A stretch of DNA of 64,000 nt from Ruminococcaceae bacterium BL-6 (GCA_902810075.1 LR778135.1:1798001-1862000); one strand, 5' to 3'. Shown: positions 22,535 through 32,440, numbered from the stretch's first letter. Translations and numbers: made by a program. Notes: a model not told the origin generated them from the letters alone.

Positions 22535-24740
22535 TTGCGATCCCCTCCGCCAGGAAATGGGAAAGCCCGGAATAGCGCAGATTTTTCCGGTTGTTGCGCA
22601 CCATCGTTTCCACGATCCGTTCCATCCCGACCAGGATCAGCAGCGATTTCGCGCGCGTCACCGCGGTGTACAGAAGATTCCGGTAATACAGGCGTGACGG
22701 CCCCGGAAACATGGGGATGACGACCGCCTGAAACTCGTTGCCCTGGCTCTTATGGACGGTCATGGAATAGGCGAGCTCAAGCTGGGATGCGTCATCCATG
22801 GTGTAAAGCACATAGCGGTCATCCATCTGGACCGTAAGGGTCGCGGCCCGCTTGTCGATCTCCAGCAAAATCCCGACGTCGCCGTTATAGACGCCCTCCC
22901 CCGTCGTCCCATCCGCTTTGGTCCAGGGAAGATTGTAATTGTTCTTCACCTGCATCACCTTGTCCCCGACGCGAAGGCTATACTCGCTTCCCCGAATTTC
23001 CTTTTTTTTGCCGTCCTGCGGATTCACGGCGTCCTGAAGGCGCCGGTTCAGCTCGATCGTGCCGAGCTCTCCTTTTTTTCCGGGCGAAAGCACCTGGATA
23101 TCGAGCAGCGGCGAATAGCCGTAGCTGTTGGGCAGGCGCCTGGTATAAAGATCGACGATGGTGGAGGAGACTTCCGGCGCGTTCTGCTTTGGAAGAAAGA
23201 AAAAGTCGCTTTTCCTGTCGCGAAGCTCCGGCATCTCCCCTTTCACGATCCGGTGGGCGTTGCGGATGATCAGGCTGTTCATCGACTGACGGAAGATTTC
23301 CCGCAGCTGGACGACGGGAAACATGCCGGATGAGATCAGGTCCCCCAGCACGTTCCCCGCCCCCACCGAGGGAAGCTGGTCGCTGTCCCCCACCAGAATC
23401 AGCCTGCACCCGAGCGGCAGGGCGCGCAGGACGCTCTCGAACAGCAGGACATCCACCATCGAAAGCTCGTCCAGGATCAGGGCGTCGCATTCGAGCAGGT
23501 TCTTTTCGTTTTTGGCGAATACGGGCCGGTCCTGCTCGTTCCATTCCACCTGAAGGAGGCGGTGGATGGTCTTTGCCTCTCGGTTCGTCACCTCCGACAT
23601 CCGCTTGGCCGCTCGGCCGGTGGGGGCGGCGAGGAAGACCTTTTCCCCGTGATCTTCCAGCAGGGTGATGATGGCGTTCAGCGTCGTGGTCTTCCCCGTT
23701 CCGGGGCCTCCGGTCAGAATCAGGATTCCTTTGGAAAGCGCCTGGATCACGGCTTCTTTCTGCCCCTGCGCATATTGGATGGAAAAGCGGCGCTCTATTT
23801 CCGAAATGGCATTTTCGATCCCCGTGATCGACTGGGCGGGATACCGGAGGATCATCAGCAGGCGACCCGCACAGTACAGCTCGGATTCGTAATACCGGGG
23901 AAGAAACAGGTATTCGCGCTCCCCGAACATCTGGGGAACGACCATGCGGGAATCCTTCATCCCGCTCAGCTCCCCGCGCACCAGCTCGGGCTCCACCCCC
24001 AGCAGGCGGCAGGCGGCGGGGACCAGCTTGTCCGCCGGCAGGCAGGTATGGCCGTTCCCGGTGTTGTGTTTGAGAACATAAAGAAGGCCGGCACGGATCC
24101 GCGCGGAATCGTCCTGCGGACGGCCGGCCGATTCCGCGATGACATCCGCCCGGCCGAAATCGACGTCAAGCCCGTCTGAGCAAAGCAGGAACGGGTCGCT
24201 GCGAAGCATTTCCACCGAATTCGGCCCGTATGCCTTCCAGACCCGCACGGCCTCCTCCGGCGTGATCCCGAACTTGTTCAGGTACAACATCATCTCGCGG
24301 ATCCCGTAGATCCGGTGAAATTCTTCTGACATTTTTTTTGCCTTTTCCTTTGTGACCCCCTTGATGCTGCAAAGGCGTTCCGGCTCGTTCTCCAGGATCT
24401 CCAGCGCATGCTCCCCGAAAGCGTTCACGATTTTCAGCGCGGTGGCCGGCCCGATCCCCTTTACCACGCCAGACGAAAGATATTTCAGGATGGCGGAAGA
24501 GGTGGTCGGCTGAAACCGCTCGATGGCTTCCGCCTTGAACTGCTGCCCAAAGCTCGGGTGGTTGATCCACCCGCCGTACACGTGCAACTCCTCCCCGCAG
24601 CTTGCCCAGGGAAGGGTTCCGACCACCGTGACAAGCTCTTCCCCCGTATTCAGTTCCAGAATCGTATATCCGTTGTTTTCGTTATGGAAAATGATATCCT
24701 CGACGGAGCCGGACATTTCCAAAAGCTGTCTGTCCTGCAT
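22524..24740 (-). CDS. recD2: RecD2-like ATP-dependent DNA helicase
   Basis: A 738-residue superfamily 1B helicase of the RecD2/YrrC type, a 5'-3' DNA helicase not part of RecBCD. It has the extended N-terminal OB-like and helix-hairpin-helix region typical of the RecD2 subgroup, Walker A ILTGGPGTGKTTTLNA (about 340), the DELSMVDVLLFE Walker B, and GDSDQLPSVGAG. The C-terminal UvrD-like part has SMTVHKSQGNEFQAVVIP and YTAVTRAKSLLILVG. It is expected to unwind DNA in repair and at stalled forks. GGGGAG precedes the ATG at 24740. The gene is the first of the recD2-comF pair. Confidence 0.95.
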   Translation of the reverse strand: MQDRQLLEMSGSVEDIIFHNENNGYTILELNTGEELVTVVGTLPWASCGEELHVYGGWINHPSFGQQFKAEAIERFQPTTSSAILKYLSSGVVKGIGPATALKIVNAFGEHALEILENEPERLCSIKGVTKEKAKKMSEEFHRIYGIREMMLYLNKFGITPEEAVRVWKAYGPNSVEMLRSDPFLLCSDGLDVDFGRADVIAESAGRPQDDSARIRAGLLYVLKHNTGNGHTCLPADKLVPAACRLLGVEPELVRGELSGMKDSRMVVPQMFGEREYLFLPRYYESELYCAGRLLMILRYPAQSITGIENAISEIERRFSIQYAQGQKEAVIQALSKGILILTGGPGTGKTTTLNAIITLLEDHGEKVFLAAPTGRAAKRMSEVTNREAKTIHRLLQVEWNEQDRPVFAKNEKNLLECDALILDELSMVDVLLFESVLRALPLGCRLILVGDSDQLPSVGAGNVLGDLISSGMFPVVQLREIFRQSMNSLIIRNAHRIVKGEMPELRDRKSDFFFLPKQNAPEVSSTIVDLYTRRLPNSYGYSPLLDIQVLSPGKKGELGTIELNRRLQDAVNPQDGKKKEIRGSEYSLRVGDKVMQVKNNYNLPWTKADGTTGEGVYNGDVGILLEIDKRAATLTVQMDDRYVLYTMDDASQLELAYSMTVHKSQGNEFQAVVIPMFPGPSRLYYRNLLYTAVTRAKSLLILVGMERIVETMVRNNRKNLRYSGLSHFLAEGIANEN

Positions 24741-24761
24741 TCTTTTCTCCCCAGCCGTACA

Positions 24762-25145
24762 TTAGTTTGTGTGTTCAGTATAATCCTTTTTGTATGTATT
24801 TGCAAATTCCCCGTTCAGAAATCCGGGCAGGCTTTCCACAGAAATCAGACGGACGCAGAGGCAGTCCCGCGCGAATTTCTCACAAACCGCCCGGGTTTCG
24901 CCGTCCATGCCGCAGTCCACGCAGACGACTTCCTTTTCCCCAGAGCCGCGCATCCACCGGATCTGCTCCACCGCGCTTCTCATCCGGTGCTCCGCGGTTT
25001 CGTCGTGCCCGCGGAACGTGAGAAGAAGCGACGTTTTCTTCCCCCGGTCGGGCTGAAGAATCCAGAAGAGCGCCACGCGGTACAATTCCGTCACGCCCAG
25101 AATGGCCAAAAAGGCAACCAGAACCCGGCATAAAGCATCCAGCAT
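24762..25145 (-). CDS. Membrane-anchored hypothetical protein
   Basis: A 127-residue protein of unknown function. It starts with one hydrophobic helix (LCRVLVAFLAILGVTELYRVALFWIL), followed by a soluble alpha/beta domain. The soluble part carries EVVCVDCGMDGETRAVCEKFARD with several cysteines, and a short glycosyltransferase-like look cannot be claimed. The start is the ATG at 25145, correctly spaced from GAGGTGA. It lies 21 bases upstream of recD2 on the same strand, so it may be co-transcribed. It could be a clostridial orphan; no family was recognised. Confidence 0.65.
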   Translation of the reverse strand: MLDALCRVLVAFLAILGVTELYRVALFWILQPDRGKKTSLLLTFRGHDETAEHRMRSAVEQIRWMRGSGEKEVVCVDCGMDGETRAVCEKFARDCLCVRLISVESLPGFLNGEFANTYKKDYTEHTN

Positions 25146-25238
25146 GAAAATCACCTCGATATAGTTTATGCCGGAACAGAAAAATGTGACAAAAGGGGCT
25201 GCGAAAACCGCATCCCCTTTTGTCTATCGCCTATTGCT

Positions 25239-26420
25239 TCATTCAAAAAACTTTTTTAATTGTTCCGCTTTATCCGTCTTTTCCCACGAAACGCCCAGGT
25301 CCTCGCGGCCCATATGGCCGTAAGCCGCAAGACGGCGGTAGATCGGTTTCCTCAGATCCAGGTCACGGATGATCGCGGTGGGACGAAGGTCGAACACCCT
25401 TTTCACCGCTTCCGCAATCCTGTCCTCGGGGAAGCCGGAAGTCCCGAACGTATCGACCATGACGGAAACGGGACGCGCGACGCCGATGGCGTAGGCAAGC
25501 TGTACCTCGCATTTTCTGGCAAGGCCGGCCGCCACAATATTCTTCGCCACATAGCGCGCCGCATAGGCTGCGGAACGGTCCACCTTGGTTGGGTCTTTGC
25601 CGGAAAAGGAGCCGCCGCCGTGCCTTCCGTATCCGCCGTAGGTATCGACGATAATCTTGCGCCCGGTCAGCCCGCTGTCGCCAACGGGGCCGCCCACCAC
25701 AAAGCGGCCGGTCGGATTGATGAAATATCTGGTCTTATCGTCGAGAAGCTCCGCTGGCACGACAGGCCCGACCACATGCTTCAGAAGGTCGCTGCGGATC
25801 TGTTCCAGCGTGGCCTGCGGGTCGTGCTGGGTGGAAATCACGATGGTATCGACCCGGACCGGCCTGTCGCCGTCGTATTCCACCGTCACCTGCGTTTTTC
25901 CATCCGGACGCAGATACGGCAGCGTTCCGTTTTTGCGCACGGCGGCAAGCTGCTTTGCAAGGCTGTGCGCGAGCGAGATCGTCAGCGGCATCAGGGTCTT
26001 GGTTTCGTCGCACGCATAGCCGAACATCATGCCCTGGTCGCCCGCGCCGATTTTATCGTTTTCCTCGGTGGCTCCGTTTCTCGCCTCAAAGGATTCGTTG
26101 ACGCCCATCGCGATATCGGGCGACTGGACGTCGATGGAAGTGATGACTCCGCAGGTGTTCCCATCGAATCCATAGGCGGGGTTGTTATAGCCGATATCGC
26201 GGACCACTCCGCGCGCAATGGCGGGAATATCGACATAGCACTCGGTGGAGATTTCCCCCATCACATGGATCAGGCCGGTTGTAGCCGTCACCTCGCAGGC
26301 CACATGCGCCCGCGGGTCCAGGGCGAGAATCTCATCCAGGACCGCATCGGCAATCTGATCGCAGACTTTATCGGGATGGCCTTCCGTGACCGATTCCGAC
26401 GTAAAAAAATGTTTTGCCAT
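25239..26420 (-). CDS. metK: S-adenosylmethionine synthetase
   Basis: A 393-residue methionine adenosyltransferase, making SAM from methionine and ATP. The family motifs are intact: [20 protein letters not shown] near the N terminus, [16 protein letters not shown] in the middle, and [27 protein letters not shown] for the active-site loop. The GGAGGAATCAAGA before the ATG at 26420 supports the start. It is monocistronic and under a SAM-I riboswitch with a terminator, so SAM excess shuts it off. An extended -10 promoter lies above the riboswitch. Confidence 0.97.
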   Translation of the reverse strand: MAKHFFTSESVTEGHPDKVCDQIADAVLDEILALDPRAHVACEVTATTGLIHVMGEISTECYVDIPAIARGVVRDIGYNNPAYGFDGNTCGVITSIDVQSPDIAMGVNESFEARNGATEENDKIGAGDQGMMFGYACDETKTLMPLTISLAHSLAKQLAAVRKNGTLPYLRPDGKTQVTVEYDGDRPVRVDTIVISTQHDPQATLEQIRSDLLKHVVGPVVPAELLDDKTRYFINPTGRFVVGGPVGDSGLTGRKIIVDTYGGYGRHGGGSFSGKDPTKVDRSAAYAARYVAKNIVAAGLARKCEVQLAYAIGVARPVSVMVDTFGTSGFPEDRIAEAVKRVFDLRPTAIIRDLDLRKPIYRRLAAYGHMGREDLGVSWEKTDKAEQLKKFFE

Positions 26421-26442
26421 TCTTGATTCCTCCATAAACTGA

Positions 26443-26481
26443 TAAAATAAAAAGCACCATCCGATAAAACCGAACGGTGCT
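26443..26481 (-). terminator. Riboswitch-controlled terminator of metK
   Basis: On the minus strand AGCACC...GGTGCT with an inner CGG/CCG stem is followed by a T-rich run, just before the metK Shine-Dalgarno. It is the expression platform of the SAM-I riboswitch. Confidence 0.8.
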
Positions 26482-26487
26482 GAACAA

Positions 26488-26590
26488 CCTCATCTATCGG
26501 CATCTACCGCAGGAATTGGCACCTTGCACCCGAAGCGCAGGTTGTCGGACATCATCGGGCCTGTTCCCTCCGTCACTCTTGATAAGGACT
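26488..26590 (-). ncRNA. SAM-I (S-box) riboswitch
   Basis: On the minus strand the S-box order is visible: CTTATCAAGAG (26576-26586), GGAGGGA, GGCCCGATGATGTCCGACAACC, then GGTGCCAATTCCTGC. When SAM binds, the terminator at 26443-26481 forms and metK is not transcribed. The sequence and the gene both agree on this assignment. Confidence 0.92.
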
Positions 26591-26609
26591 TATTCAATTG
26601 TTATGGCCT

Positions 26610-26623
26610 ATTATACCACAGGC
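26610..26623 (-). promoter_or_regulatory. Extended -10 promoter for the SAM riboswitch-metK transcript
   Basis: On the minus strand TGG-TATAAT (26610-26618) is an extended -10 motif, starting RNA about 10 bases before the riboswitch. There is no good -35 box. The -10 lies in the arm of a hairpin (ATACCACA/TTGTGGTAT, 26613-26643). Confidence 0.55.
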
Positions 26624-26643
26624 GCAACGCGCCGTTGTGGTAT
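26613..26643. repeat. Inverted repeat overlapping the metK promoter
   Basis: ATACCACA (26613-26620) and TTGTGGTAT (26635-26643) pair, with a GCGC inner stem and an AAC loop. The right side on the minus strand carries the extended -10 box. It could be an operator or part of the decayed repeat next to it. Confidence 0.5.
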
Positions 26644-26664
26644 ATTCTATCAATTGGCGAAGCT

Positions 26665-26695
26665 GGTATCATAGCCGTCTTGCGGCTATGATACC
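26665..26695. repeat. Perfect 12-bp inverted repeat upstream of metK
   Basis: GGTATCATAGCC (26665-26676) and GGCTATGATACC (26684-26695) are exact complements around a 7-base loop. Its GGTATCATAGCC arm on the minus strand aligns with the GCTATAATAACC block of the 126-bp repeat found at 53.6-54.0 kb. Confidence 0.7.
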
Positions 26696-26699
26696 ATGA

Positions 26700-26815
26700 T
26701 GGTAAGGAAAAGCAACCACCCTTGATACGATAAAGCTTCCAAACGCACAACTTATCATGGTTCTACGTTCTCAGGTGATTCTTCTTCGCTTACGCCGTGA
26801 GAATATTATAGCATC
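26700..26815 (-). repeat. Decayed copy of the 126-bp intergenic repeat, in the metK leader
   Basis: This stretch matches the 53602-54029 repeat in the same order: AAAGCTTCC, a CGCA block, TTATCATG, GTTCT, CTTCGCTTACGCCGT and ATTATAGCAT. Identity is partial with small gaps. It contains TATAAT on the minus strand at about 26806-26811, in the same place as in the intact copies. The flanking TGGTATCATAGCC block continues the alignment into a second degraded unit, so the leader appears to be built of old tandem copies. Confidence 0.65.
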
Positions 26816-26860
26816 CTTTTCCAGAAAAGCCAAGTAAAAATATAAATTTAGTAAAATTGG

Positions 26861-27433
26861 TCAGATCGGACGGATCATCTCTCTGTGCCTCTGAACAAAA
26901 GGCAGAAGAGCCCGGAAAACGATCCCGGCAATTGCGCTGTTGAGCCCCGCCTTAATCAGGTTGAACGGGATAATGCCGGGGAGCATGATCGCATCCACAA
27001 CCGACTTCGGGGTCCCGAAAAAGTAGACGGTAAAAATGTAATTCATCGGGATCATGGCCGCCGTCATGGCAAGGGAGCCGAGGACCATCCCGACCACCAT
27101 ATCGGAAAACTTATGTCTGCGCTTATAGAATTCCCCGGCCAGAACGACCAGAAGGCCGGAAGCCACCACATGCATCAGAAGGCCGACCCAGCCGTTCCCG
27201 CCGAACAAAAAAGCCTGAATCACGGAAACGATAAAGAGGATGGACACGGCAGGCATCGTGCCGAACAGCATTGCGGCGATCAGAATCGGCGCGTCGGCCA
27301 TATCGTATTCCAGGAACGGCGCCGCGGGCACCAGCGGAATGCGGACAAAGGCGATCAGCACAAGGGAGACTGCGGCAAGCATCGCCAGCTGGGCCATCTG
27401 GATGACCCTGTTTTTCGACATACTGTTTTTCAC
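26861..27433 (-). CDS. ribU: ECF transporter riboflavin-specificity component
   Basis: A 190-residue membrane S component of an energy-coupling factor transporter. It has about six hydrophobic segments and a family-typical helix 1 block (RVIQMAQLAMLAAVSLVLIAFVRIP) followed by EYDMADAPILIAAMLFG, the usual substrate-proximal region of RibU. The FMN riboswitch upstream makes riboflavin the likely substrate; this is inference from regulation plus family. The GTG at 27433 follows AAGGAG at the normal spacing. EcfA/T genes are not nearby and are presumably shared. A regulated terminator precedes the gene. Confidence 0.88.
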   Translation of the reverse strand: MKNSMSKNRVIQMAQLAMLAAVSLVLIAFVRIPLVPAAPFLEYDMADAPILIAAMLFGTMPAVSILFIVSVIQAFLFGGNGWVGLLMHVVASGLLVVLAGEFYKRRHKFSDMVVGMVLGSLAMTAAMIPMNYIFTVYFFGTPKSVVDAIMLPGIIPFNLIKAGLNSAIAGIVFRALLPFVQRHREMIRPI

Positions 27434-27464
27434 GGGAAAGCACTCCTTTTTTCTGCTGCCAACG

Positions 27465-27494
27465 AAAAAAGTCCCACAGCAGGCGCTGTGGGAC
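27465..27494 (-). terminator. Riboswitch-controlled terminator of ribU
   Basis: On the minus strand GTCCCACAGC-GCCT-GCTGTGGGAC is followed by TTTTTT. It lies between the FMN riboswitch and the ribU start and is the expression platform. Confidence 0.9.
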
Positions 27495-27518
27495 GGAATC
27501 ACGCAAAGATGCGCAGGT

Positions 27519-27638
27519 CTTCTTTCATCCGGACTGTACCGTCGGCTTTGGGATCTCACCAAAATCTGCATATGCTCGCGGGCTCGCCGGCTCTGAGCCG
27601 GATTACCGCCGGTGGGGAATCTCACCCCGCCCCGAAGA
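27519..27638 (-). ncRNA. FMN riboswitch (RFN element)
   Basis: On the minus strand the RFN order is present: GGGGCGGGGTGAGATTCCCC, ACCGGCGGTAATCC, a GGCTCAGAGCCGGCGAGCC arm, GGTGAGATCCCAAAGCCGAC, then GGTACAGTCCGGATGAAAGA. FMN binding favours the terminator that follows, lowering riboflavin uptake when FMN is plentiful. Confidence 0.93.
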
Positions 27639-27695
27639 CAGCTTATTAAATTTTTAACATTTTTATTATATTCCGCTTTTCCGGAATTGTCAAGG

Positions 27696-27737
27696 GAAAA
27701 AAGGAAGCTCCGGAAAAATCCGAAGCTTTCTTTTTTT
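27696..27737 (-). terminator. Terminator of the rpoB-tuf block
   Basis: On the minus strand GAAGCTTCGG pairs with CCGGAGCTTC, followed by a T-run. It closes the tuf transcript. Confidence 0.8.
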
Positions 27738-27753
27738 AATTCACGGAACGGAA

Positions 27754-28956
27754 TCAGGAGTTGATTCCGACAACGACGCCGGAACCGACCGTATGGCCGC
27801 CTTCGCGGATAGCGAAGCGAAGACCGTTTTCAATCGCGATCGGGGTAATCAGTTCCACATCCATTTCAACGTTGTCCCCGGGCATGCACATCTCGGTGCC
27901 TTCCGGCAGCGTGATGACGCCGGTCACATCCGTCGTTCTGAAATAGAACTGAGGACGGTAGTTGTTGAAGAAAGGAGTGTGGCGTCCGCCTTCGTCTTTG
28001 GTCAGAACATAAACCTGACCCTTGAATTTGGTGTGCGGATGAATGGTTCCGGGCTTTGCCAGAACCTGGCCGCGCTCGACTTCGTTCCTCTGGATGCCGC
28101 GGAGCAGGACGCCGATGTTGTCGCCGGCCTCGGCATAGTCCAGGGTTTTTCTGAACATTTCGATACCGGTCGCGACCGTCTTCCTGCGCTCTTCGGTCAG
28201 GCCGATGATCTCGACTTCTTCGTTCATCTTGAGCTGTCCGCGCTCCACTCTGCCGGTGGCGACGGTGCCGCGGCCGGTGATGGTGAACACATCTTCAACA
28301 GGCATCAGGAAAGGCTGATCCGCTTTGCGGTCCGGGGTGGGAATGAATTCGTCCACGGCATCCATCAGTTCATGGATGCATTTGTACTCGGGCGCATTCG
28401 GGTCTTTGGAAGTGCACTCCAGAGCCTTCAGAGCGGAACCGCGGATGATCGGGGTATCGTCGCCCGGGAATTCATACTCGTTCAGAAGATCGCGGATTTC
28501 CATCTCGACAAGGTCAAGGAGCTCTGCATCGTCGACCTGATCCACCTTGTTCATGAACACTACGATGTAAGGCACGCCCACCTGACGGGCAAGAAGGATA
28601 TGCTCCCTTGTCTGCGGCATCGGGCCGTCTGCGGCGGATACGACCAGAATGGCGCCATCCATCTGTGCAGCGCCGGTAATCATGTTTTTCACATAGTCGG
28701 CATGGCCGGGGCAGTCGACGTGGGCATAGTGCCGCTTTTCCGTCTGATACTCCACGTGGGCCGTGTTGATTGTGATGCCGCGGGCCCTCTCTTCGGGAGC
28801 CTTATCAATATTTGCGTAATCGACGAAATCCGCGTCACCTTCCAGGTTCAGGACCTTGGTGATAGCTGCTGTCAATGTGGTCTTACCATGATCGACATGG
28901 CCGATGGTACCAATGTTAACATGAGGTTTATTTCTTTCAAACTTTGCCTTTGCCAT
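27754..28956 (-). CDS. tuf: Translation elongation factor Tu
   Basis: A 400-residue GTPase delivering aminoacyl-tRNA to the ribosome. It starts [29 protein letters not shown] with the P-loop, and has the [23 protein letters not shown] switch II region, NKVD and the domain 2 and 3 strands (for example [13 protein letters not shown] and [18 protein letters not shown]). GGAGG lies well before the ATG at 28956. It follows fusA and also has its own promoter, so it can be expressed above the rest of the operon. Only one copy is in view. Confidence 0.98.
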   Translation of the reverse strand: MAKAKFERNKPHVNIGTIGHVDHGKTTLTAAITKVLNLEGDADFVDYANIDKAPEERARGITINTAHVEYQTEKRHYAHVDCPGHADYVKNMITGAAQMDGAILVVSAADGPMPQTREHILLARQVGVPYIVVFMNKVDQVDDAELLDLVEMEIRDLLNEYEFPGDDTPIIRGSALKALECTSKDPNAPEYKCIHELMDAVDEFIPTPDRKADQPFLMPVEDVFTITGRGTVATGRVERGQLKMNEEVEIIGLTEERRKTVATGIEMFRKTLDYAEAGDNIGVLLRGIQRNEVERGQVLAKPGTIHPHTKFKGQVYVLTKDEGGRHTPFFNNYRPQFYFRTTDVTGVITLPEGTEMCMPGDNVEMDVELITPIAIENGLRFAIREGGHTVGSGVVVGINS

Positions 28957-29017
28957 TGGAAATCCTCCTTTTTATCATACAAAATTAATTTCTTTTTAAC
29001 AGTTAGCTACGCATATC

Positions 29018-29046
29018 ATTCTAGCAATTCGGAAGTGAAAAATCAA
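29018..29046 (-). promoter_or_regulatory. Sigma-A promoter before tuf
   Basis: On the minus strand TTGATT (29041-29046) and TAGAAT (29018-29023) are 17 bases apart in the fusA-tuf spacer. It gives extra tuf transcription. Confidence 0.55.
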
Positions 29047-29069
29047 GCATAATTTTCAAGTTGTTCACT

Positions 29070-31142
29070 CTATTTGCCGCGGGCGGAGATAATGGCTTCG
29101 GAAACCGATTTCGGCACTTCCGAGTAGTGCGCCGGTTCCATCACATACTGCCCTCTGCCCTGCGTTTTAGAACGCATATCCGTCGCGTAACCAAACATTT
29201 CAGAAAGCGGAACCTCCGCGGTGATCTGCTGCGCTCCCGAAATCGCGTCGATCCCCTGGATCATCCCGCGGCGGGAGTTCAGGTCGCCGATCACGTCGCC
29301 CATATACTCATCCGGCGCGGTAACGACAACCTTCATGATCGGTTCCATCAGAATCGGGTTTGCTTTCCTCATCGCGTCCTTGAACGCCATGGAACCGGCG
29401 ATCTTAAACGCCAGCTCAGAGGAGTCGACCTCGTGGAAAGAGCCGTCGTAAAGCGTGACCTTCACGTCCACGACATTGTAGCCCGCCACAACGCCGGCAA
29501 GCATGGCGCCCTGGATTCCCTGGTCGACGGCCGGAATAAATTCCTTCGGGATGGCGCCGCCCACAACGGCATTGACGAATTCATAGCCCTTTTCGGGGTT
29601 GGGCTCGATCCTGATCTTAACGTGGCCGTACTGGCCTTTACCGCCGGACTGCCTGACATACTTGGTGTCGGACGAAGCCTCTTTCAGGATGGTCTCTTTA
29701 TAGGCGACCTGCGGCTTGCCGACGTTCGCCTCCACCTTGAATTCCCTCATCAGCCTGTCGACGATGATCTCAAGGTGAAGCTCGCCCATGCCGGCGATAA
29801 TGGTCTGTCCCGTTTCCTCGTCTGTGTAAGCCTTGAAAGTCGGGTCTTCCTCCGCCAGCTTGGCAAGCGCGATGCCCATCTTTTCCTGGCCGGCCTTTGT
29901 CTTCGGCTCGATTGCCACGCGGATGACGGGCTCGGGGAATTCCATGGATTCCAGCACGACGGGATGCTTTGCGTCGCAGAGCGTATCGCCGGTCGTGGTG
30001 TTTTTCAGGCCGACGGCCGCCGCGATATCCCCCGCATAAACGCTTTCGAGATCCTGGCGGTGGTTCGCGTGCATCTGAAGGATGCGGCCCATGCGCTCGT
30101 TGTCATCCTTGGTGGAATTGTAAACCGTATCCCCCGCGTTCACCGTGCCGGAATACACGCGGAAGAAACAGAGCTTTCCGACGTAGGGGTCGGTCGCGAT
30201 CTTGAAGGCGAGCGCCGAAAACGGCTGGTCGTCGGAAGAATGGCGGTCTTCCTCTTCCCCCGTGTCCGGGTTCGTTCCCTTGATGTTCGGGACATCCGTC
30301 GGGGCGGGCATATAATCGACAATGGCGTCCAAAAGCTTCTGCACGCCCTTATTCCTGTAAGAAGAACCACAGGTAACCGGAACCATGCTGTTGGCAAGTG
30401 TGGATTTGCGAATACAATCTTTGATTTCCTTCTCGGTCAGCTGCTCCCCGTTCAGGTATTTTTCAAAAAGAGTGTCATCCTGCTCTGCAACATGCTCGAT
30501 CAGCGCGGTGTGGTATTTCTTGGCCAGCTCTTTCATGTCATCCGGAATCTCTTCGCAGCGGATGTCCTTCCCGAGCTCGTCGTAATAGACGTAAGCCTTC
30601 ATCTCCACCAGGTCGATCAGTCCCTTATAAGTGTCTTCTTTGCCGATGGGAAGCTGAATCGGCACCGCATTGCATTTCAGACGGTCTTTCATCATCTGGA
30701 TCACATGGAAGAAATCAGCCCCCATGATATCCATTTTATTGACATAGGCCATGCGGGGAACATGATATTCCTCCGCCTGGCGCCAAACAGTCTCGGACTG
30801 CGGTTCAACGCCGCCCTTTGCGCAGAAAACGGTTACGGAGCCGTCGAGCACGCGAAGGGAACGCTCCACCTCGACCGTAAAGTCAACGTGGCCGGGAGTG
30901 TCAATGATGTTGATTCTGTGACCCTTCCAAAAGCAGGTGGTAGCAGCAGAGGTGATCGTGATCCCTCTTTCCTGCTCCTGCGCCATCCAGTCCATCGTTG
31001 CAGCGCCATCATGAACTTCGCCAATTTTATGGTTAATTCCTGTATAATACAGAATACGTTCCGTGGTAGTTGTTTTACCGGCATCAATGTGTGCCATAAT
31101 GCCGATATTGCGGGTCATTTGTAATGATACCTGCCTTGGCAT
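29070..31142 (-). CDS. fusA: Translation elongation factor G
   Basis: A 690-residue GTPase that drives ribosome translocation. The N-terminal [23 protein letters not shown]-loop, [21 protein letters not shown] and NKMDIMGAD motifs, and domains II to V follow with normal length. GGAGG precedes the ATG at 31142. The gene follows rpsG by 77 bases in the str-type block and precedes tuf. The sequence looks like a full-length, functional EF-G. Confidence 0.98.
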   Translation of the reverse strand: MPRQVSLQMTRNIGIMAHIDAGKTTTTERILYYTGINHKIGEVHDGAATMDWMAQEQERGITITSAATTCFWKGHRINIIDTPGHVDFTVEVERSLRVLDGSVTVFCAKGGVEPQSETVWRQAEEYHVPRMAYVNKMDIMGADFFHVIQMMKDRLKCNAVPIQLPIGKEDTYKGLIDLVEMKAYVYYDELGKDIRCEEIPDDMKELAKKYHTALIEHVAEQDDTLFEKYLNGEQLTEKEIKDCIRKSTLANSMVPVTCGSSYRNKGVQKLLDAIVDYMPAPTDVPNIKGTNPDTGEEEDRHSSDDQPFSALAFKIATDPYVGKLCFFRVYSGTVNAGDTVYNSTKDDNERMGRILQMHANHRQDLESVYAGDIAAAVGLKNTTTGDTLCDAKHPVVLESMEFPEPVIRVAIEPKTKAGQEKMGIALAKLAEEDPTFKAYTDEETGQTIIAGMGELHLEIIVDRLMREFKVEANVGKPQVAYKETILKEASSDTKYVRQSGGKGQYGHVKIRIEPNPEKGYEFVNAVVGGAIPKEFIPAVDQGIQGAMLAGVVAGYNVVDVKVTLYDGSFHEVDSSELAFKIAGSMAFKDAMRKANPILMEPIMKVVVTAPDEYMGDVIGDLNSRRGMIQGIDAISGAQQITAEVPLSEMFGYATDMRSKTQGRGQYVMEPAHYSEVPKSVSEAIISARGK

Positions 31143-31219
31143 AGTGTCCTCCTTAAATCTGAATCATGTGTAAGTGTCTGCGCAGAGAGATGGAAAAGCT
31201 TCCGGTCAGCGCCGAAGGA

Positions 31220-31690
31220 TTACCACCTGTAATGAGCAAACGCCCGGTTGGCTTCCGCCATCTTATGCGTATCTTCACGCTTTTTGGCGGCGCCTCCGGC
31301 ACCATTAATCGCATCAAGGATTTCTCCGGCAAGTCTTTCTTTCATCGTCTTTTCGGATCTCAGCCTGGAATAATTCGTTACCCAGCGCAGACCCAGTGTC
31401 TGCCTTCTTTCGGGGCGTACCTCGATCGGCACCTGATAGGTCGCGCCGCCGACGCGGCGCGCCTTTACCTCTAAAGACGGCATGACGTTTTCCATTGCCT
31501 GCTCAAAAACTTCAAGCGGGTCTTTTCCCGTTTTCTCGCTGATAATATCGAATGCACCGTAGACGATCTTCTGGGAAACACCCTTCTTGCCGTCGTACAT
31601 GATATTGTTGATCAAACGGGTCACAAGCTTGGAATGATAAAGCGGGTCGGGCAAAACATCACGTTTTGCAATAGAACCTCTTCTTGGCAC
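31220..31690 (-). CDS. rpsG: 30S ribosomal protein S7
   Basis: A 156-residue primary rRNA-binding protein of the small subunit. [17 protein letters not shown] opens the chain, with later KRLxx-type [26 protein letters not shown] block, as in all bacterial S7. The start is the GTG at 31690, seven bases after AAGGAGGG; that gives the conserved N terminus instead of the longer in-frame extension. It follows rpsL and precedes fusA, the normal str order. In other bacteria S7 is an autoregulator of this operon. Confidence 0.97.
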   Translation of the reverse strand: MPRRGSIAKRDVLPDPLYHSKLVTRLINNIMYDGKKGVSQKIVYGAFDIISEKTGKDPLEVFEQAMENVMPSLEVKARRVGGATYQVPIEVRPERRQTLGLRWVTNYSRLRSEKTMKERLAGEILDAINGAGGAAKKREDTHKMAEANRAFAHYRW

Positions 31691-31831
31691 TTTACTTCCC
31701 TCCTTCACATAAATGATATCATCGGTACTCGAAAGGACAAACTCCCGTTGGCCATAGAGACGTTCTTAAAAATCTATAAAAACGCCGCCAGATGTGCTTC
31801 TTCAGCACGCAGCCGTAAGGTTTCTGCCAGA

Positions 31832-32263
31832 TCAGCCCTTTTTCGCAGCGCCGGGCTTCGGACGCTTCGCGCCATACTTGGAGCGCGCCTGCATACGCTT
31901 CGCAACGCCCTGGGCATCCAGAGTGCCGCGGATGATATGGTAACGCACGCCAGGCAGATCCTTGACACGGCCGCCGCGGATCATCACGACGCTGTGCTCC
32001 TGCAGATTGTGGCCGACGCCGGGGATATACGCACTGACTTCAATGCCGTTGGAAAGCCTTACCCTCGCGATTTTTCTCAGCGCCGAGTTCGGCTTTTTGG
32101 GCGTAGCCGTCTTCACAGAAGTGCAGACGCCGCGCTTTTGGGGGGAATCCTGATCGATCGAAAGCCTTTTCTTGGAATTCCATCCCTTCAGAAGCGCAGG
32201 AGCCTTTGCTTTTCTTTCGCTGACTTCTCTGCCTGTATGGACCAACTGATTAAATGTGGGCAT
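31832..32263 (-). CDS. rpsL: 30S ribosomal protein S12
   Basis: A 143-residue small-subunit protein in the decoding centre. It begins [12 protein letters not shown], carries the SPQKRGVCT and [11 protein letters not shown] blocks and the [13 protein letters not shown] segment. The lysines at TPKKP and RVKDLPG that give streptomycin resistance when changed are normal here. The insertion after residue 25 is standard in Firmicutes. One odd point is CTSV where other bacteria usually have CTRV. GGAGGTG precedes the ATG at 32263. An L7Ae-like gene, often found between rpoC and rpsL in Firmicutes, is absent. Confidence 0.97.
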   Translation of the reverse strand: MPTFNQLVHTGREVSERKAKAPALLKGWNSKKRLSIDQDSPQKRGVCTSVKTATPKKPNSALRKIARVRLSNGIEVSAYIPGVGHNLQEHSVVMIRGGRVKDLPGVRYHIIRGTLDAQGVAKRMQARSKYGAKRPKPGAAKKG

Positions 32264-32367
32264 ATGACACCTCCTCTCTGAAAGATGATATGTTAAACGG
32301 GCATATTCTGCCCCTTTTAACCCGGAATAAACAATCTTGCGAAAATCATACAATAATGCAGGGGAAG

Positions 32368-32398
32368 CCTGCTCCAAAAGGAGTCTTCTGGAGCAGAA
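32368..32398 (-). promoter_or_regulatory. Leader hairpin between rpoC and rpsL
   Basis: On the minus strand CTGCTCCA pairs with TGGAGCAG across a 12-base loop and no T-run follows. It lies in a 177-base spacer between rpoC and rpsL that has no gene. It may be a processing or regulatory site. Confidence 0.45.
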
Positions 32399-32440
32399 AA
32401 ATCCCGATTTTATTGTAAATCATCACAATTAATAATTTTA

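Noticed and set aside
26443..26815. Insertion-sequence end or small transposon upstream of metK
   Set aside because: Inverted repeats are short and internal, with no transposase or target-site duplication; the SAM riboswitch, its terminator and the repeat remnant explain the region.
29061..31124. A 687-codon open frame antisense to fusA
   Set aside because: Shadow of EF-G; no start site or recognisable product.
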